Below, piece after piece: positions 17,667 to 28,366 of a stretch of 64,000 nucleotides of DNA. Position 1 is the stretch's first letter; each line of letters starts with the position of its first letter. This DNA comes from Myxacorys almedinensis A. Its GTDB lineage: Bacteria > Cyanobacteriota > Cyanobacteriia > Leptolyngbyales > Leptolyngbyaceae. The stretch is taken from NCBI RefSeq assembly GCF_010091945.1, contig NZ_WVIE01000026.1:1-64000 (forward strand), given 5' to 3'. The notes below the pieces were generated by a model. The model was given only the letters and a program-made list of their open reading frames with translations, was not told where the DNA came from and ran no database searches. Position numbers and translations under genes: made by a program.

Positions 17667-18860
17667 CTATTTCAAGGGCAACGTAAACCAAAACTTAGCT
17701 CCTTGACCCGCCGCACTAACGACGCCAATTTCCCCGCCATGAGCCTGAATGATTTGGCGAGAAAGATACAATCCTAAGCCAACACCGAGCGATCGTCGTG
17801 CCCGTTTCCCTTGGGTATATCGCTCAAACATAGATACCTTTTCCAGGTCAGGAATGCCAGTTCCATTATCTTCAACACTGCACCTGACAACGCCATCTTC
17901 AACAGAAGCGCAAATCATAATGCAAATACCAGGAGGATTGTGTTTTAGAGAATTATTAATTAGATTCTCAAACACTCGTCTTAGCTGGAAGGGATCAATA
18001 GTAACAAGCGGTAAATCGGGTGGAACGGCGTTGATTAGTTTAGCTTGCTGTTCGGTAGTGAATGGTTCTAGGTCTGCTGCGATCGCGCTTACAAAGGCGG
18101 CTAAGTCAGTCGGTTCGTAATGAAGCAACGTTCCCTGAGCATCGCTCAACTGAATTTGCAGCAAACAGTCTAGGAGCTTGAGTTGTCGTTCACTGCTTTC
18201 AATCATTCGATCGATCATCGATCGGGTGAGGGGAATCGGATCAGACACCAGCTTTTGTAAGCGCCTAAAAACTAATAACGTTCCGGTTGCTGGAGTTCTT
18301 AGATCGTGGGTGACAGCGTGTAAGAACTCATCTTTTAAGCAGCTTAGTTTTTCCAATTCCTCCATTTTTTGTTGCAGTTGCTCAGTCCGCTCCTGAATCT
18401 GTACTTCTAGCGTTATATTTAATTCCTTAAGTTTGTTGGTCTGGGCTTCTAATTTTCGATCTTTTAAGTAGTTTTGTACCGCTTCGGCGATTGTTAAGTT
18501 AACATCTTCCGGCGTCCAGGGTTTGGCAATATAACGATAGAGTCTAGCATTTCGCAGCGCATTGCTCACTGCTTCTAAATCTGCTTGCCCACTAATCATA
18601 ATATTGAGCGTCTGAGGAGAGCGATCGTGGATGCGCTGCAATAAAATATCTCCTTTTAGCCCAGGCATAATGTAATCTGCGAGCACCAGCGCAACCTCAT
18701 AATTCTCGCTCTGAAGTTCTTCAAATAGCTCTAGGGCTTCTTCTGCGCCTTCTGCGGTTTCAATGAGGCAGCTATCGCCCAACACGCGCTTGAGGTCGAT
18801 TTTAAGGCTTTCAAGAACGGTTGGCTCGTCATCTACGCAAATCACAACAGGTTTACTCAT
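17667..18860 (-). CDS. Response regulator fused to histidine kinase
   Basis: A 397-residue soluble hybrid in which the receiver comes first: ICVDDEPTVLESL at the N terminus, phospho-acceptor Asp in LVLADYIMPGLKGD (about 62), conserved Lys in IAKPWTPEDV. A coiled coil (about 130-170), an H-box (FLHAVTHDLRTPATG, about 185) and an ATPase domain (NLINNSLKHNPPG, DNGTGIPDLEKV, GVGLGLYLSRQI) follow. Such proteins pass a signal from an upstream kinase through their own kinase domain. It is the first gene of an operon with the PAS kinase, 3 bp apart. No DNA-binding output gene is next to them. Confidence 0.9.
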   Translation of the reverse strand: MSKPVVICVDDEPTVLESLKIDLKRVLGDSCLIETAEGAEEALELFEELQSENYEVALVLADYIMPGLKGDILLQRIHDRSPQTLNIMISGQADLEAVSNALRNARLYRYIAKPWTPEDVNLTIAEAVQNYLKDRKLEAQTNKLKELNITLEVQIQERTEQLQQKMEELEKLSCLKDEFLHAVTHDLRTPATGTLLVFRRLQKLVSDPIPLTRSMIDRMIESSERQLKLLDCLLQIQLSDAQGTLLHYEPTDLAAFVSAIAADLEPFTTEQQAKLINAVPPDLPLVTIDPFQLRRVFENLINNSLKHNPPGICIMICASVEDGVVRCSVEDNGTGIPDLEKVSMFERYTQGKRARRSLGVGLGLYLSRQIIQAHGGEIGVVSAAGQGAKFWFTLPLK

Positions 18861-19194
18861 GTTTAAACTTGTCCTAGCTTGAATAGAGACACAAATTGCC
18901 CTTCAAATGTTACGTTCTTCAAAGTGTTTGTCCTTCAAATGATAAAGGGCTGGCTCACCCAAATTGCTGAAGCGAGTTCAGGCGTTGCTGCATGCAGGAT
19001 TTAGCTTACCCTCGCTGGTTCTCAGGTAAGGGCAGATCCATCGATTCATATCTAAGTTCAGCGCTCCTCTGCTTCACAGAGTTACCTAAGTTGGGCTGAT
19101 AGGAGCGTTGCCAATAACATACCAAAAAGGCTGTACAGCAAATCTGCCGACAGCCTTCTCGCAATATTAGTTTAACTAAGAAAATCCAGGGAGA
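18861..19194. other. Intergenic spacer upstream of the signalling operon
   Basis: This 334-bp spacer separates two minus-strand genes, so it holds the promoter of the regulator-kinase operon and the end of chlI. Near the operon start is a repeated CTTCAAATG word (18901-18909 and 18932-18940). The chlI-proximal part contains the terminator at 19122-19157. I see no gene. Confidence 0.5.
19122..19157 (-). terminator. Rho-independent terminator of chlI
   Basis: Read on the minus strand, AAGGCTGT (19157-19150) pairs with ACAGCCTT (19134-19127) and runs into a T tract (AAAAA at 19124-19128 on the plus strand). The 8-bp stem followed by Ts, 38 bp beyond the chlI stop codon, fits an intrinsic terminator. 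Confidence 0.75.
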
Positions 19195-20295
19195 CTATCC
19201 TATTATCTCTATGCCAAACACTTGCCCAAAGACCTTTTCTACTTTGTAACCCGAATCGATCGATTCCATCGGGTCTTTTCGTAAGCGATGGCGCAGGCAC
19301 AGAGGCGCAATCCGACGAATATCATCAACCGTTACCTCGGTGCGACCCTCAAGTGCCGCCAGTGCTTTGGCAGCGCGGTTAGTCACGATGTCTCCCCGCA
19401 GACCATCTACATCTAATTCAGAACAAACTTGAGAAATTTTAACGCGCAAGTCATGATCGATCGCGATCGATCTCAATCGTGACTGAGCGTCTACGATCGT
19501 TTGTTGAAGCGCGTCTTGCTGCGGCTGATAGCTCTCAAGAAAGGGAATTGGGTCTTGATCAAACTCAGTACGTTGTTCAACAATTTGCACGCGCAACTCA
19601 GGCTCTTTCACCGTGCGAATTTCGGCATGCATGCCAAAGCGATCGAGCAGTTGGGGACGCAGTTCACCTTCTTCTGGGTTGCCAGAGCCAACTAGGACAA
19701 ACCGAGCGGGGTGGCGAATCGAGATGCCCTCTCGCTCAACCGTGTTCCAACCTGACGCCGCCGAATCGAGCAACACATCTACCAAGTGATCATCGAGCAG
19801 ATTGACTTCATCCACGTAGAGGATGCCCCGATTTGCCCGTGCCAGCAAGCCCGGTTCAAAGGCTTTTACCCCTTCAGAGAGCGCTTTTTCAATGTCGATC
19901 GTGCCGCACACTCGGTCTTCTGTCGCACCCAACGGCAGATCCACCATCATCACTTTTTTCTGAGCCACCGGTACGTCTGATCCTTGCTCGATCAGGTGAC
20001 GCACCTCGTCTCCCATCAGTTCAGGATCGCTGGGATGGCTGTTAAAGGGGTCATCTGCCACGACTTCGATTTCGGGCAGCAGATCTGCCAGCGCTCGAAT
20101 CGTCGTTGATTTGCCCGTGCCGCGATCGCCCATGATCATCACCCCCCCGATTTTGGGGTCAATGATATTAAGAAGCAGTGCCAGCTTCATTTCTGCTTGC
20201 CCGACGATCGCGGTGAAGGGGAATACTGCCCGACGGCGAGGATGAGCCACAGTGGCGCGTCCGTTTTGTGATCTAGCTTCTGTCGTATAGGTCAC
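19195..20295 (-). CDS. chlI: Magnesium chelatase ATPase subunit I
   Basis: A 366-residue AAA+ ATPase of the ChlI/BchI type, which with ChlD and ChlH inserts Mg2+ into protoporphyrin IX, the first committed step of chlorophyll synthesis. The sequence shows [16 protein letters not shown], Walker [10 protein letters not shown] (about 57-65), Walker [17 protein letters not shown], sensor [23 protein letters not shown], and the C-terminal helical lid. Length is normal. It is monocistronic here, with its own terminator downstream and dapB transcribed divergently 148 bp away. Confidence 0.96.
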   Translation of the reverse strand: MTYTTEARSQNGRATVAHPRRRAVFPFTAIVGQAEMKLALLLNIIDPKIGGVMIMGDRGTGKSTTIRALADLLPEIEVVADDPFNSHPSDPELMGDEVRHLIEQGSDVPVAQKKVMMVDLPLGATEDRVCGTIDIEKALSEGVKAFEPGLLARANRGILYVDEVNLLDDHLVDVLLDSAASGWNTVEREGISIRHPARFVLVGSGNPEEGELRPQLLDRFGMHAEIRTVKEPELRVQIVEQRTEFDQDPIPFLESYQPQQDALQQTIVDAQSRLRSIAIDHDLRVKISQVCSELDVDGLRGDIVTNRAAKALAALEGRTEVTVDDIRRIAPLCLRHRLRKDPMESIDSGYKVEKVFGQVFGIEIIG

Positions 20296-20443
20296 GGGAT
20301 ATCCTGAAAAATTTAAGACAATTTTAATAGGCGTCCTTTATTGTGACATATTGCGGGAAGCGAAAACCAGGGAAGACCAGGGATGAAAAAATAGCTAGAC
20401 TGAGTTATTCAAAACCAGGGGTTGTGTAGCACAAGGGGCGAGT

Positions 20444-21265
20444 ATGGCGAGTCAAATTCCGGTGGTGGTCAATGGTGCGACGGGGAAAATGGGTCGCGAA
20501 ATTGTAAAGGCGGTGTCTCAGGCGCAAGACATGACGCTGATTGGTGCGATCGCACGCAATCCCAACCATGTGGGCGAAGATATTGGAGAAGTCATCGGTT
20601 GCGGGGCGTTAGAAGTGCCTGTGACCAATGACTATGAGCCGATGATGGCAATGCTGTCTCAAGAAAAGCAATTGGGCGTAGTGGTGGATGTAACCCATCC
20701 GGATGCGGTGTATGGCAATATTCGCTCTGCGATCGCCTATGGCGTGCGCCCCGTTGTCGGCACAACTGGCTTGAGTCTCGCTCAGATTCAAGAATTAGCC
20801 GAATTTGCCGATAAGGCAAGCACAGGATGCCTGATCGCCCCAAATTTTTCTATCGGTGTTGTGCTGCTTCAGCAGGCAGCCGTTCAAGCTTCTCAGTATT
20901 TTGATCATGTGGAAATTATTGAGCTTCATCACAATCAAAAAGCGGATGCTCCTAGCGGAACGGCAGTGCAAACCGCACAATTATTGGCAGAGCTAGGCAA
21001 AACCTACAATCCGCAACTTGTCGAGGAAACGGAAAAAATAGCGGGGGCAAGAGGCGCACAGGCAGAGGAAGGAATTCGGATTCACAGCGTACGGTTGCCG
21101 GGTTTGGTCGCCCATCAGGAAGTGATTTTTGGAGGGGATGGGCAAATCTATACCCTGCGGCACGATGCTAGCGATCGCACTTGTTATATGCCTGGAGTCT
21201 TGCTGTCGATTCGCAAAGTGTTGCAGCTTAAGACGTTGGTGTATGGGCTGGAGAAAATTCTCTAA
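20444..21265 (+). CDS. dapB: 4-hydroxy-tetrahydrodipicolinate reductase
   Basis: A 273-residue NAD(P)H-dependent enzyme of lysine and diaminopimelate synthesis, reducing the dehydrated form of HTPA to tetrahydrodipicolinate. The N-terminal Rossmann motif [13 protein letters not shown], the GTTGL segment, the cofactor-linker APNFSIGV, and the substrate-binding catalytic region [18 protein letters not shown] (His-His and Lys) are all present. The ATG at 20444 gives the standard N terminus. It is divergent from chlI and convergent with the DUF928 gene, so it stands alone. Confidence 0.96.
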   Translation: MASQIPVVVNGATGKMGREIVKAVSQAQDMTLIGAIARNPNHVGEDIGEVIGCGALEVPVTNDYEPMMAMLSQEKQLGVVVDVTHPDAVYGNIRSAIAYGVRPVVGTTGLSLAQIQELAEFADKASTGCLIAPNFSIGVVLLQQAAVQASQYFDHVEIIELHHNQKADAPSGTAVQTAQLLAELGKTYNPQLVEETEKIAGARGAQAEEGIRIHSVRLPGLVAHQEVIFGGDGQIYTLRHDASDRTCYMPGVLLSIRKVLQLKTLVYGLEKIL

Positions 21266-21354
21266 CTGTCCGGCTTAGACAACGTTCGACCTGCTTCTCC
21301 CAACAGTAGGAAAAGCAGGTCGAGAAAGTCTCCTATCTTGCGAAGAGCGCTACG

Positions 21355-22068
21355 TTATGGCTTGAGGTCAGGGGTGGGAAGGATGGGCGTAGGCGCGATC
21401 GCACCCATTCCTACCGAATCCAACAGCGACATCCAGTGTTGACTCAGGGCTACATCGTCAGGTTGCGCCTTCCGCAAATCATCTAACGTCAGCAGCGCGT
21501 TCCACCAAACCCCCGACTCAGCATAGAGAAACGCCTTTTCCTGCGGGGTAGCCTTGGCTAACCGTTGGCTGAGCATCGCATCGGGCTGAATGCGTTCTAG
21601 CTTGCCTTCGATAAGGGTTGCCGTCGAGCGATCAACCACATTTGCCAGGAGGGACACAGACCAACGGTACTGGCTATTTACTTCTAGCGGGGGTAAAGAA
21701 GCATTCTCAAAATTCACCCGCACGACTCCAGGCATGGGCGGAACCGCCATCTCTTTCTTAAACAAGGTTTTCTTGCCATCTGCCGTTCTAATTCGCAAAA
21801 CCATCATTTTGGCAGAGGTCTTTGGAATGTAGACCATCAACGTTGGATAGGCATCTGTCGTGTATCCAATGCTAGTTTGAGGGGCGATCATTTGCAGTTG
21901 GTTGACTGGCTCGCTGCCGCCTCGGCTTGCCCCTCCCCGCGTAATCGAAAGTGTCCCTCGGCTGGGCGGTCTAAACTTGAGAACTGATTTTGCCATCCCT
22001 GTGTCTGCAATACCTGCCAGTAAAAGGGTTAGCGTTATCAATGCGAGAGATTGACGTTTGTTAAACAT
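21355..22068 (-). CDS. DUF928 family exported protein
   Basis: A 237-residue protein with a signal peptide (LALITLTLLLAGIADTGMA, about 8-27) and a beta-rich region carrying the family pattern TTDAYPTLMVYIP, FKKEMAVPP and QYRWSVSLL, ending in a helical part (QEKAFLYAESGVWWNALLTL). DUF928 proteins are common in cyanobacteria, often beside CHASE2 or adhesion-type genes; their function is not known. No such partner is adjacent here. It is probably periplasmic or extracellular. Confidence 0.85.
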   Translation of the reverse strand: MFNKRQSLALITLTLLLAGIADTGMAKSVLKFRPPSRGTLSITRGGASRGGSEPVNQLQMIAPQTSIGYTTDAYPTLMVYIPKTSAKMMVLRIRTADGKKTLFKKEMAVPPMPGVVRVNFENASLPPLEVNSQYRWSVSLLANVVDRSTATLIEGKLERIQPDAMLSQRLAKATPQEKAFLYAESGVWWNALLTLDDLRKAQPDDVALSQHWMSLLDSVGMGAIAPTPILPTPDLKP

Positions 22069-22300
22069 AGGAAAATTGATCTGTTTGTGTTAGGAAAACC
22101 AGCGCGATCGCAGGGGATTAAGTCTTTGAGAAACCCCAATTTTTAGAGTTCCCACTCGTTAGATTGAGCAAGATTGTGAGAGACACTCTTTCTTCTGACA
22201 CATGCGATCGTGGCTCTAACGCGCTACTACTAAAAGACAAGCGATTTCAAAGCGCAGATCACTTGTTTTACTGCACATCAACCCTGAGCCAAATTCACCA

Positions 22301-22807
22301 ATGACTGTTTCTCCCAATCACGCTGATCAGCTTGAGAAGCTGCGCGATCTTGTTAAAGACATCGAATACTGTATGCTGACAACCGTAAATCCAGACGGTA
22401 GCTTGCACAGCCGCCCCATGGCACTCAATCACGAGATCGAGGAAAATGGCGATCTTTGGTTTTTCACCTACGCCAGTTCTTACAAAGTCGATGAGGTAAA
22501 TCACAATCACCACGTCAACGTTAGTTTTGCTGCGCCAAATAAGCAAACCTATGTTGCCCTGTCTGGTCAAGCTGAATTGGTACGGGACAAGCAAATGATG
22601 GAACAGCTTTGGGTTCCTGATCTCAAAGCATGGTTTCCCAACGGAATAGATGAGCCAGATATTGCTTTACTGAAGGTCAGCGTTGAGAAAGCAGAATACT
22701 GGGATTCCCCTTCTGGGATTGTGGCAAAAACTATAGGTTTTGTGAAAGCAGCCACAACCGGAGAAGCAACCACTATTGGCGAAAATGAAAAATTTGACCT
22801 GAAATAG
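22301..22807 (+). CDS. Pyridoxamine 5'-phosphate oxidase-like, general stress protein 26 type
   Basis: A 168-residue split-barrel flavin-type protein. It shows LRDLVKDIEYCMLTTVNPDGSLHSRPM, LWFFTYASSYKVDEV and VNVSFAAPNKQTYVALSG, typical of the general stress protein 26 branch rather than of vitamin B6 PdxH. These proteins bind FMN, FAD or related cofactors; the substrate is unknown. The C-terminal part contains the SPSGIV segment typical of this branch. The gene stands alone and has a strong terminator about 55 bp downstream. Confidence 0.87.
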   Translation: MTVSPNHADQLEKLRDLVKDIEYCMLTTVNPDGSLHSRPMALNHEIEENGDLWFFTYASSYKVDEVNHNHHVNVSFAAPNKQTYVALSGQAELVRDKQMMEQLWVPDLKAWFPNGIDEPDIALLKVSVEKAEYWDSPSGIVAKTIGFVKAATTGEATTIGENEKFDLK

Positions 22808-22861
22808 CCCAGCCTGCCTCTGAATCTAACTCACAGAAGCACAGGTGCGAATCGCAAAAAT

Positions 22862-22904
22862 ATCCCGCTAGTTTTGGCATGAGATTAGCGGGATTGTCTA
22901 TTTT
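22862..22904 (+). terminator. Rho-independent terminator
   Basis: ATCCCGCTA (22862-22870) pairs perfectly with TAGCGGGAT (22886-22894), a 9-bp stem with a 15-nt loop, followed by TGTCTATTTT. It lies 55 bp past the stop codon of the pyridoxamine-oxidase-like gene. Confidence 0.8.
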
Positions 22905-23069
22905 GAAGCCTGGTTCAAGTTGGTTTGAATCCCCAAACTCTAGAGGCAAATTTTATGTTTTTGGGTCGCTTTGCACAAATCCTTGCACAAATTATGTAGG
23001 TGTAATTGCAGGCTCCTAATACAGTTAACATAAGAGATCAAGCTAAGCTGTATTACAGAAGATTGAAGT

Positions 23070-23549
23070 ATGAGCATTTACGATTTTCAAGTCACTGCGA
23101 TCGATGGCAACGCGCAGGCATTGGACACCTACCAGGGAAAGGTTTTGCTGATCGTGAATGTTGCTAGCAAGTGTGGCTTCACCCCACAATATGCTGGGTT
23201 AGAGGCTTTATATCGAAAATATAAGGATAAAGGGTTTGAGGTCTTGGGGTTTCCCTGCGACCAGTTCGGGCATCAAGAACCAGGCAACGAAGCCGAGATT
23301 CAAAGTTTTTGTTCGCTCAACTATGACGTCAGTTTTCCACTTTTTGCCAAAATCGAGGTGAATGGCAATCAAGCTCATCCGCTTTACCAGTACCTCAAAT
23401 CAGCCCAGAAAGGGTTGTTTGGCACTGAGGCAATCAAGTGGAATTTCACTAAGTTTTTGGTCAATCAGGACGGGGCGATCGTGCAACGGTACGCGCCAAC
23501 AGACACCCCAGAGCGGATTGAGAAGGATCTTGTGCCGCTACTGAGCTAG
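23070..23549 (+). CDS. Glutathione peroxidase / thiol peroxidase
   Basis: A 159-residue soluble peroxidase. The peroxidatic site is Cys in VNVASKCGFTPQY (about 35), the second family motif is GFPCDQFGHQEPG with the catalytic Gln and the likely resolving Cys, and the third is KWNFTKFLV with Trp and Asn. Selenocysteine is replaced by Cys, as in most bacteria, so it probably uses thioredoxin or NADPH-linked thiols to reduce lipid and organic hydroperoxides. Length is normal. It is a single gene. Confidence 0.94.
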   Translation: MSIYDFQVTAIDGNAQALDTYQGKVLLIVNVASKCGFTPQYAGLEALYRKYKDKGFEVLGFPCDQFGHQEPGNEAEIQSFCSLNYDVSFPLFAKIEVNGNQAHPLYQYLKSAQKGLFGTEAIKWNFTKFLVNQDGAIVQRYAPTDTPERIEKDLVPLLS

Positions 23550-23825
23550 AAGTAAGCGGGCTTTGTGTCTTACAATCTGCCAAGAAATTTGCCAAACGTC
23601 AAACCGACCCGATCATCGCTAAATCTCGTTCCTCAGCAAAGTTTAACCCTCGCTTGGCTGCCAAAGCTGGCACGTCTTCTCTAGTTGCCATCTTCTTTAA
23701 CCCAGTGGGTCAATCTCAAGAATTCCACACTGAGCGGCTTTGGCGACGAGTATGGGCAGCGGAAGGAGGAAATGTTGCAGCGATATAGAATAGATTGTGA
23801 AGTAAAGCGAAGGATAACGGTTGTG

Positions 23826-24212
23826 ATGGATGCAGCAGCACCTCAACGTTCTGACGAAACGGTAGAACTAGCGCCAAATTATGCCATTCCGAGCGTGTTA
23901 GTTTTTGTTGGTCTCCCTTTTGTGTTGATAAATCTGTGGGTCGGAAGTGCGATCGCGCTTTTTGGCATATTCTTACTGTTTCAAGCTGTCTCCCTTCGGT
24001 TACGATTTACCCCCAGTGATTTAGATATCTATCGAGGCGAGACGCTAATTCGTCGTTTTCCTTATCAAGAGTGGCAAAATTGGGAAATCTTTTGGTCGTC
24101 TGTGCCCATTCTGTTTTATTTTCGAGAAGTTAAAAGTATTCATTTCCTACCCATCATTTTTGACCCTAAAATGTTACGGACTTGCCTAGAGCAACGCTGT
24201 CCTAAACCGTAA
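23826..24212 (+). CDS. DUF3119 family membrane protein
   Basis: From ATG 23826 the product has 128 residues, with a hydrophobic hairpin (about 20-60; SVLVFVGLPFVLI, IALFGIFLLFQAV) and a C-terminal PH-like region (LDIYRGETLIRRFPYQEWQNW) typical of cyanobacterial DUF3119. An alternative ATG at 23772, preceded by GGAAGGAGG at short spacing, adds 18 residues that do not resemble the family. It is followed closely by the DUF3086 gene and plsY on the same strand, suggesting a shared envelope or membrane-lipid context. Function unknown. Confidence 0.8.
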   Translation: MDAAAPQRSDETVELAPNYAIPSVLVFVGLPFVLINLWVGSAIALFGIFLLFQAVSLRLRFTPSDLDIYRGETLIRRFPYQEWQNWEIFWSSVPILFYFREVKSIHFLPIIFDPKMLRTCLEQRCPKP

Positions 24213-24250
24213 CGGTCTGATTTTATGCCCTGTACCCCACTGTCTATTTC

Positions 24251-25369
24251 ATGAATTCTGACGAGTTGCCCACTGCCCACCCTGATCCAGCGCTTCATCC
24301 ATCGAATGAGCCTTCTTCCCTGTCAGACCCTGCTGCCAACAAAGCTTCTACAGAAACTGACTCTCGCGAAGCAAATCTAACTCAGCACATCTTAGAACTA
24401 CAACAGCAAGAACAGGATCTTAGGCAGGAGATCAAGGCGCTAAAGGTAACGCGCGCCGAATTGCAGGCTCAAACGTTGGAGGCACAAGTGAGTTTTGGAC
24501 GGCTCGTGCAGCAAAATTTGAGTGATTTAGAGCAACGTAGGCAGACCCTGCAACTTGCGATCGAACAACTGGAACGCCGTCAAGATCGGATTCGTAACGA
24601 AATGCGAACCACCTTTGCCGGAGCCTCTCAAGATATTGCTATTCGTGTTCAGAGCTTCAAAGATTATCTGGTCGGCAGTTTGCAAGACCTCGCGATCGCG
24701 GCAGATCAGCTAGAGCTACAAACGTCACCCGCACCAGTTCCCTCCATCCCGCCACCTCGCAGTGTAGAACGGATCACGCCTTCAGAAGCACCCCGGCAAA
24801 AGCCAACTCCCAAATTTGCGGAAGAGAAATTTCAAGACGAAGGACGCCAAGTTCGCAGCATTATCGATCAATTCCGCAACCAGCCCGACTACTATGGACC
24901 GGTCTGGAAACTACGTCGCACCTTTGAGCCAGTTCACGCTGAGCGAGTTTCAAACTGGTTTTTCACCCAAGGCGGCAAAGGCGCAATCCGCACGATGGGA
25001 TCTCGATTGCAGAATATTCTGATTGCCTCTGCCACTATTTCGATTTTGTATAACCTCTACGATGATCGCCTGCGGACGCTTATTCTTGCCAACTCTCCAG
25101 AACGGCTAGGCGAATGGCGACGGGGGTTGCAAGATTGTCTGGGAGTATCGCGCAGCGACTTTGGCAGCGATCGCGGCATTACTATGTTTGAAACCCCCGA
25201 ACAACTTGCCCTCAAAGCAGAACGGCTAGAAAAAGATGGATATTTACCGCTCATTGTGATCGACGAAACCGAAGAAGCGATCAGCTTAGCGTTGCTGCAA
25301 TTTCCGTTATGGCTGGCGTTTGCGCCGACTCCGCAGCAGCTTGTTCAGCAGCAATCGTACCTTTACTAG
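24251..25369 (+). CDS. DUF3086 family protein with coiled coil
   Basis: A 372-residue protein. A long coiled coil (about 38-120, rich in Gln, Glu and Leu) leads to a proline-rich linker and a globular C-terminal domain (about 195-370) with DYYGPVWKLRRTFEPVHAER and ISILYNLYDDRLRTLILANSPERLGEWRR, which I recognise as DUF3086. No signal peptide, membrane segment or catalytic motif is seen. It sits 38 bp after the DUF3119 gene and 85 bp before plsY. The order DUF3119-DUF3086-plsY suggests a function tied to membrane lipids, but that is inference. Confidence 0.82.
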   Translation: MNSDELPTAHPDPALHPSNEPSSLSDPAANKASTETDSREANLTQHILELQQQEQDLRQEIKALKVTRAELQAQTLEAQVSFGRLVQQNLSDLEQRRQTLQLAIEQLERRQDRIRNEMRTTFAGASQDIAIRVQSFKDYLVGSLQDLAIAADQLELQTSPAPVPSIPPPRSVERITPSEAPRQKPTPKFAEEKFQDEGRQVRSIIDQFRNQPDYYGPVWKLRRTFEPVHAERVSNWFFTQGGKGAIRTMGSRLQNILIASATISILYNLYDDRLRTLILANSPERLGEWRRGLQDCLGVSRSDFGSDRGITMFETPEQLALKAERLEKDGYLPLIVIDETEEAISLALLQFPLWLAFAPTPQQLVQQQSYLY

Positions 25370-25454
25370 AACTGGGTGAAGAAATGGGTTGCTGATTTTT
25401 CGGCTCTCGTTACGTTTACAATAAGCCCATCTTTGCTCCTTTTTTGCATATTCT

Positions 25455-26147
25455 ATGCTGCCCTGGTTTATCAATAATGGACTTCTGCTCCTTTTTGCCT
25501 ATCTGCTTGGCTCGATTCCGACGGGCTATCTGGCAGGGCGAATGTTGAAAGGAATCGATATCCGCCAAGAAGGCTCAGGATCTACAGGCGCGACGAATGT
25601 GTTGAGAACCGTTGGAAAAGCGCCTGCGATCGTAGTTCTGGCGATCGATATTCTCAAAGGCGCATTCGCAATTTTGGCAGTAAAATATGCCTTCGCGCAT
25701 CTCCCTGGATGGCTCTATTTTACAAAAGTTGTAGACGTAGGGCTTGCCACTTGGCAGCCTTGGATGGTAGTGCTGGCGGGATTGCTGGCATTGCTGGGGC
25801 ACAGCAAATCGATCTGGCTAAACTTCATGGGCGGAAAATCGGTTGCGACCAGTTTGGGAATTTTACTGGCGATGAATTGGATGGTGGGGATCAGCACGTT
25901 GGGCGTATTTGGGTTGAGTATTGCGATCACCCGAATTGTGTCGATTAGCTCAATTTTAGGCGCGATCGCTGCCGCTATTTTAATGCTCGGATTTGGGCAA
26001 CCCTTGTCTTACTGTTTATTTGCGATCGCAGGCGGCACGTATGTAATTTGGCGACACCGCACTAATATTCAGCGTTTGCTGGCTGGAACCGAACCCAAAC
26101 TGGGGCAGAAACTTACTCCAGAACCAGAAGGCGATCCCACCAGTTAA
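25455..26147 (+). CDS. plsY: Acyl-phosphate:glycerol-3-phosphate acyltransferase
   Basis: A 230-residue integral membrane enzyme that transfers an acyl group from acyl-phosphate to glycerol-3-phosphate, the first acylation of phospholipid and glycolipid synthesis. Motif 1 is YLLGSIPTGYL, followed by RQEGSGSTGATNVLRT (phosphate loop), motif 2 GHSKSIWLNFMGGKSVATSLG, and the C-terminal motif with YVIWRHRTNIQRLLAGTEPKLG. Five to seven hydrophobic segments are visible. It probably belongs to the transcription unit of the two DUF genes before it and is followed by a hairpin that may terminate transcription. Confidence 0.96.
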   Translation: MLPWFINNGLLLLFAYLLGSIPTGYLAGRMLKGIDIRQEGSGSTGATNVLRTVGKAPAIVVLAIDILKGAFAILAVKYAFAHLPGWLYFTKVVDVGLATWQPWMVVLAGLLALLGHSKSIWLNFMGGKSVATSLGILLAMNWMVGISTLGVFGLSIAITRIVSISSILGAIAAAILMLGFGQPLSYCLFAIAGGTYVIWRHRTNIQRLLAGTEPKLGQKLTPEPEGDPTS

Positions 26148-26206
26148 GCTGCCACCACGGTTTTGAATGGAGTCGGCTCAGCCATCGCCTCTCTAAACCC
26201 ATGAAA

Positions 26207-26235
26207 GCTGCCCTGATCGATACCATCAGAGCAGC
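26207..26235. terminator. Hairpin between convergent plsY and PEP-CTERM genes
   Basis: GCTGC (26207-26211) pairs with GCAGC (26231-26235) and CTGAT (26213-26217) with ATCAG (26225-26229), with one mismatch between the two stems. Flanking T runs are short on both strands (CCTTAA on plus, CTTTC on minus), so it is a weak bidirectional terminator at best. Confidence 0.5.
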
Positions 26236-26266
26236 CTTAAGGGATTGTGTTTAGTCTTTCCGAGGG

Positions 26267-27007
26267 TTAAACAGACTGGGCAATTTTGACGACCTTGCCT
26301 TGCAGCTTTTTGCGTCCGAGACCCATCCCACCAACAGCTAAAATGCCCAACAATGCGCTTGGTTCAGGCACTTTTTTAGGAGGGGGCGGTTGCACGATGC
26401 CGCCGCTTACCTTATCACTACCAGCACCAACATCTACTTGCTGAAACCGTCCTGCAACGCTGAGCGAACCATCCTTGAACCCGCTTAGAAACGCACTTTC
26501 AAGGATTTTTGCGTTGAGGTTTGTACCACTAAAGAGGAAGCTAACCGTTGCCGACTCTCCTGCTTTTAGACCTAAATTGGCGTTGCCTCCTGCAAAGCTT
26601 TTTCGAGGAGTGCTGATGCCAACATCATAGGTTCCATAAGGTGGGAGGGATACATTCTTCCAGAGCTTTGTGAAATTGCTGCCGTTGGAGGATTGTAACG
26701 ACACGTTTAGCCCAGACACGATATCAAAAGCAACGCCAACTAGGCTAGACTGATTGGCTCCCAGCCCAACAGTGCCATTTGTATTGTTCGTCATGCCCAA
26801 ATTGAGCAACACGTTAGAGTCGCTTTGAACAAAATCGAAATTTAGTTTGGCAGTAGAGCCTGTGTTCTCTGTGCTACCAAACTGCGGATCGATTGCGAGA
26901 GTAAATGCCTGTGCCGAATTTGGCATGATGGCAGAAGATGCTGCGATCGCGGCAGTGGCTAAAGTTGCGATCGCCGCGGCTTTAGAAAGATTCATCAAGT
27001 TCATCAT
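26267..27007 (-). CDS. PEP-CTERM sorting-domain protein
   Basis: A 246-residue exported protein. An N-terminal signal peptide (ATLATAAIAASSAIMPNSAQA, about 13-33) is followed by a beta-rich, Asn/Gly/Ser-rich body and a C-terminal PEP-CTERM tail: VPEPSALLGILAVGGMGLG followed by basic residues RKKLQGK. The tail is the recognition site of exosortase, which is not encoded in this window. The body resembles other secreted cyanobacterial proteins but has no named domain I can see. It is monocistronic, divergent from obgE. Confidence 0.88.
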   Translation of the reverse strand: MMNLMNLSKAAAIATLATAAIAASSAIMPNSAQAFTLAIDPQFGSTENTGSTAKLNFDFVQSDSNVLLNLGMTNNTNGTVGLGANQSSLVGVAFDIVSGLNVSLQSSNGSNFTKLWKNVSLPPYGTYDVGISTPRKSFAGGNANLGLKAGESATVSFLFSGTNLNAKILESAFLSGFKDGSLSVAGRFQQVDVGAGSDKVSGGIVQPPPPKKVPEPSALLGILAVGGMGLGRKKLQGKVVKIAQSV

Positions 27008-27268
27008 CTGAGTTGTTTCAGGTTTAAATAACGGTTAGAGGAGTTTGCTAAACTTGGCAATGCACTGTTTACAGGAGGCGACTCTCCAAAACGTGTTCGT
27101 AAAAACTAACATTCTCTTAGAAAGAATGTCGATACTTTCACTATCACTTCATAAAAAGTTCTCAGTATTTTTCAGGTTCTTCTAAACCTTTTTATACTGA
27201 TAATACAGACCAAATCATTAGCCGGGCAAAGGGTTTGTATTGATGAAGTTGGCATCGTCTGACTATGA

Positions 27269-28333
<1,065 letters not shown>

Positions 28334-28366
28334 ATCACCAACCGTTCAACTTTAACTACCGTTTGC

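Noticed and set aside
22910-22960. tRNA-like string GGTTTGAATCCCC
   Set aside because: No acceptor stem or anticodon arm can be drawn around it.
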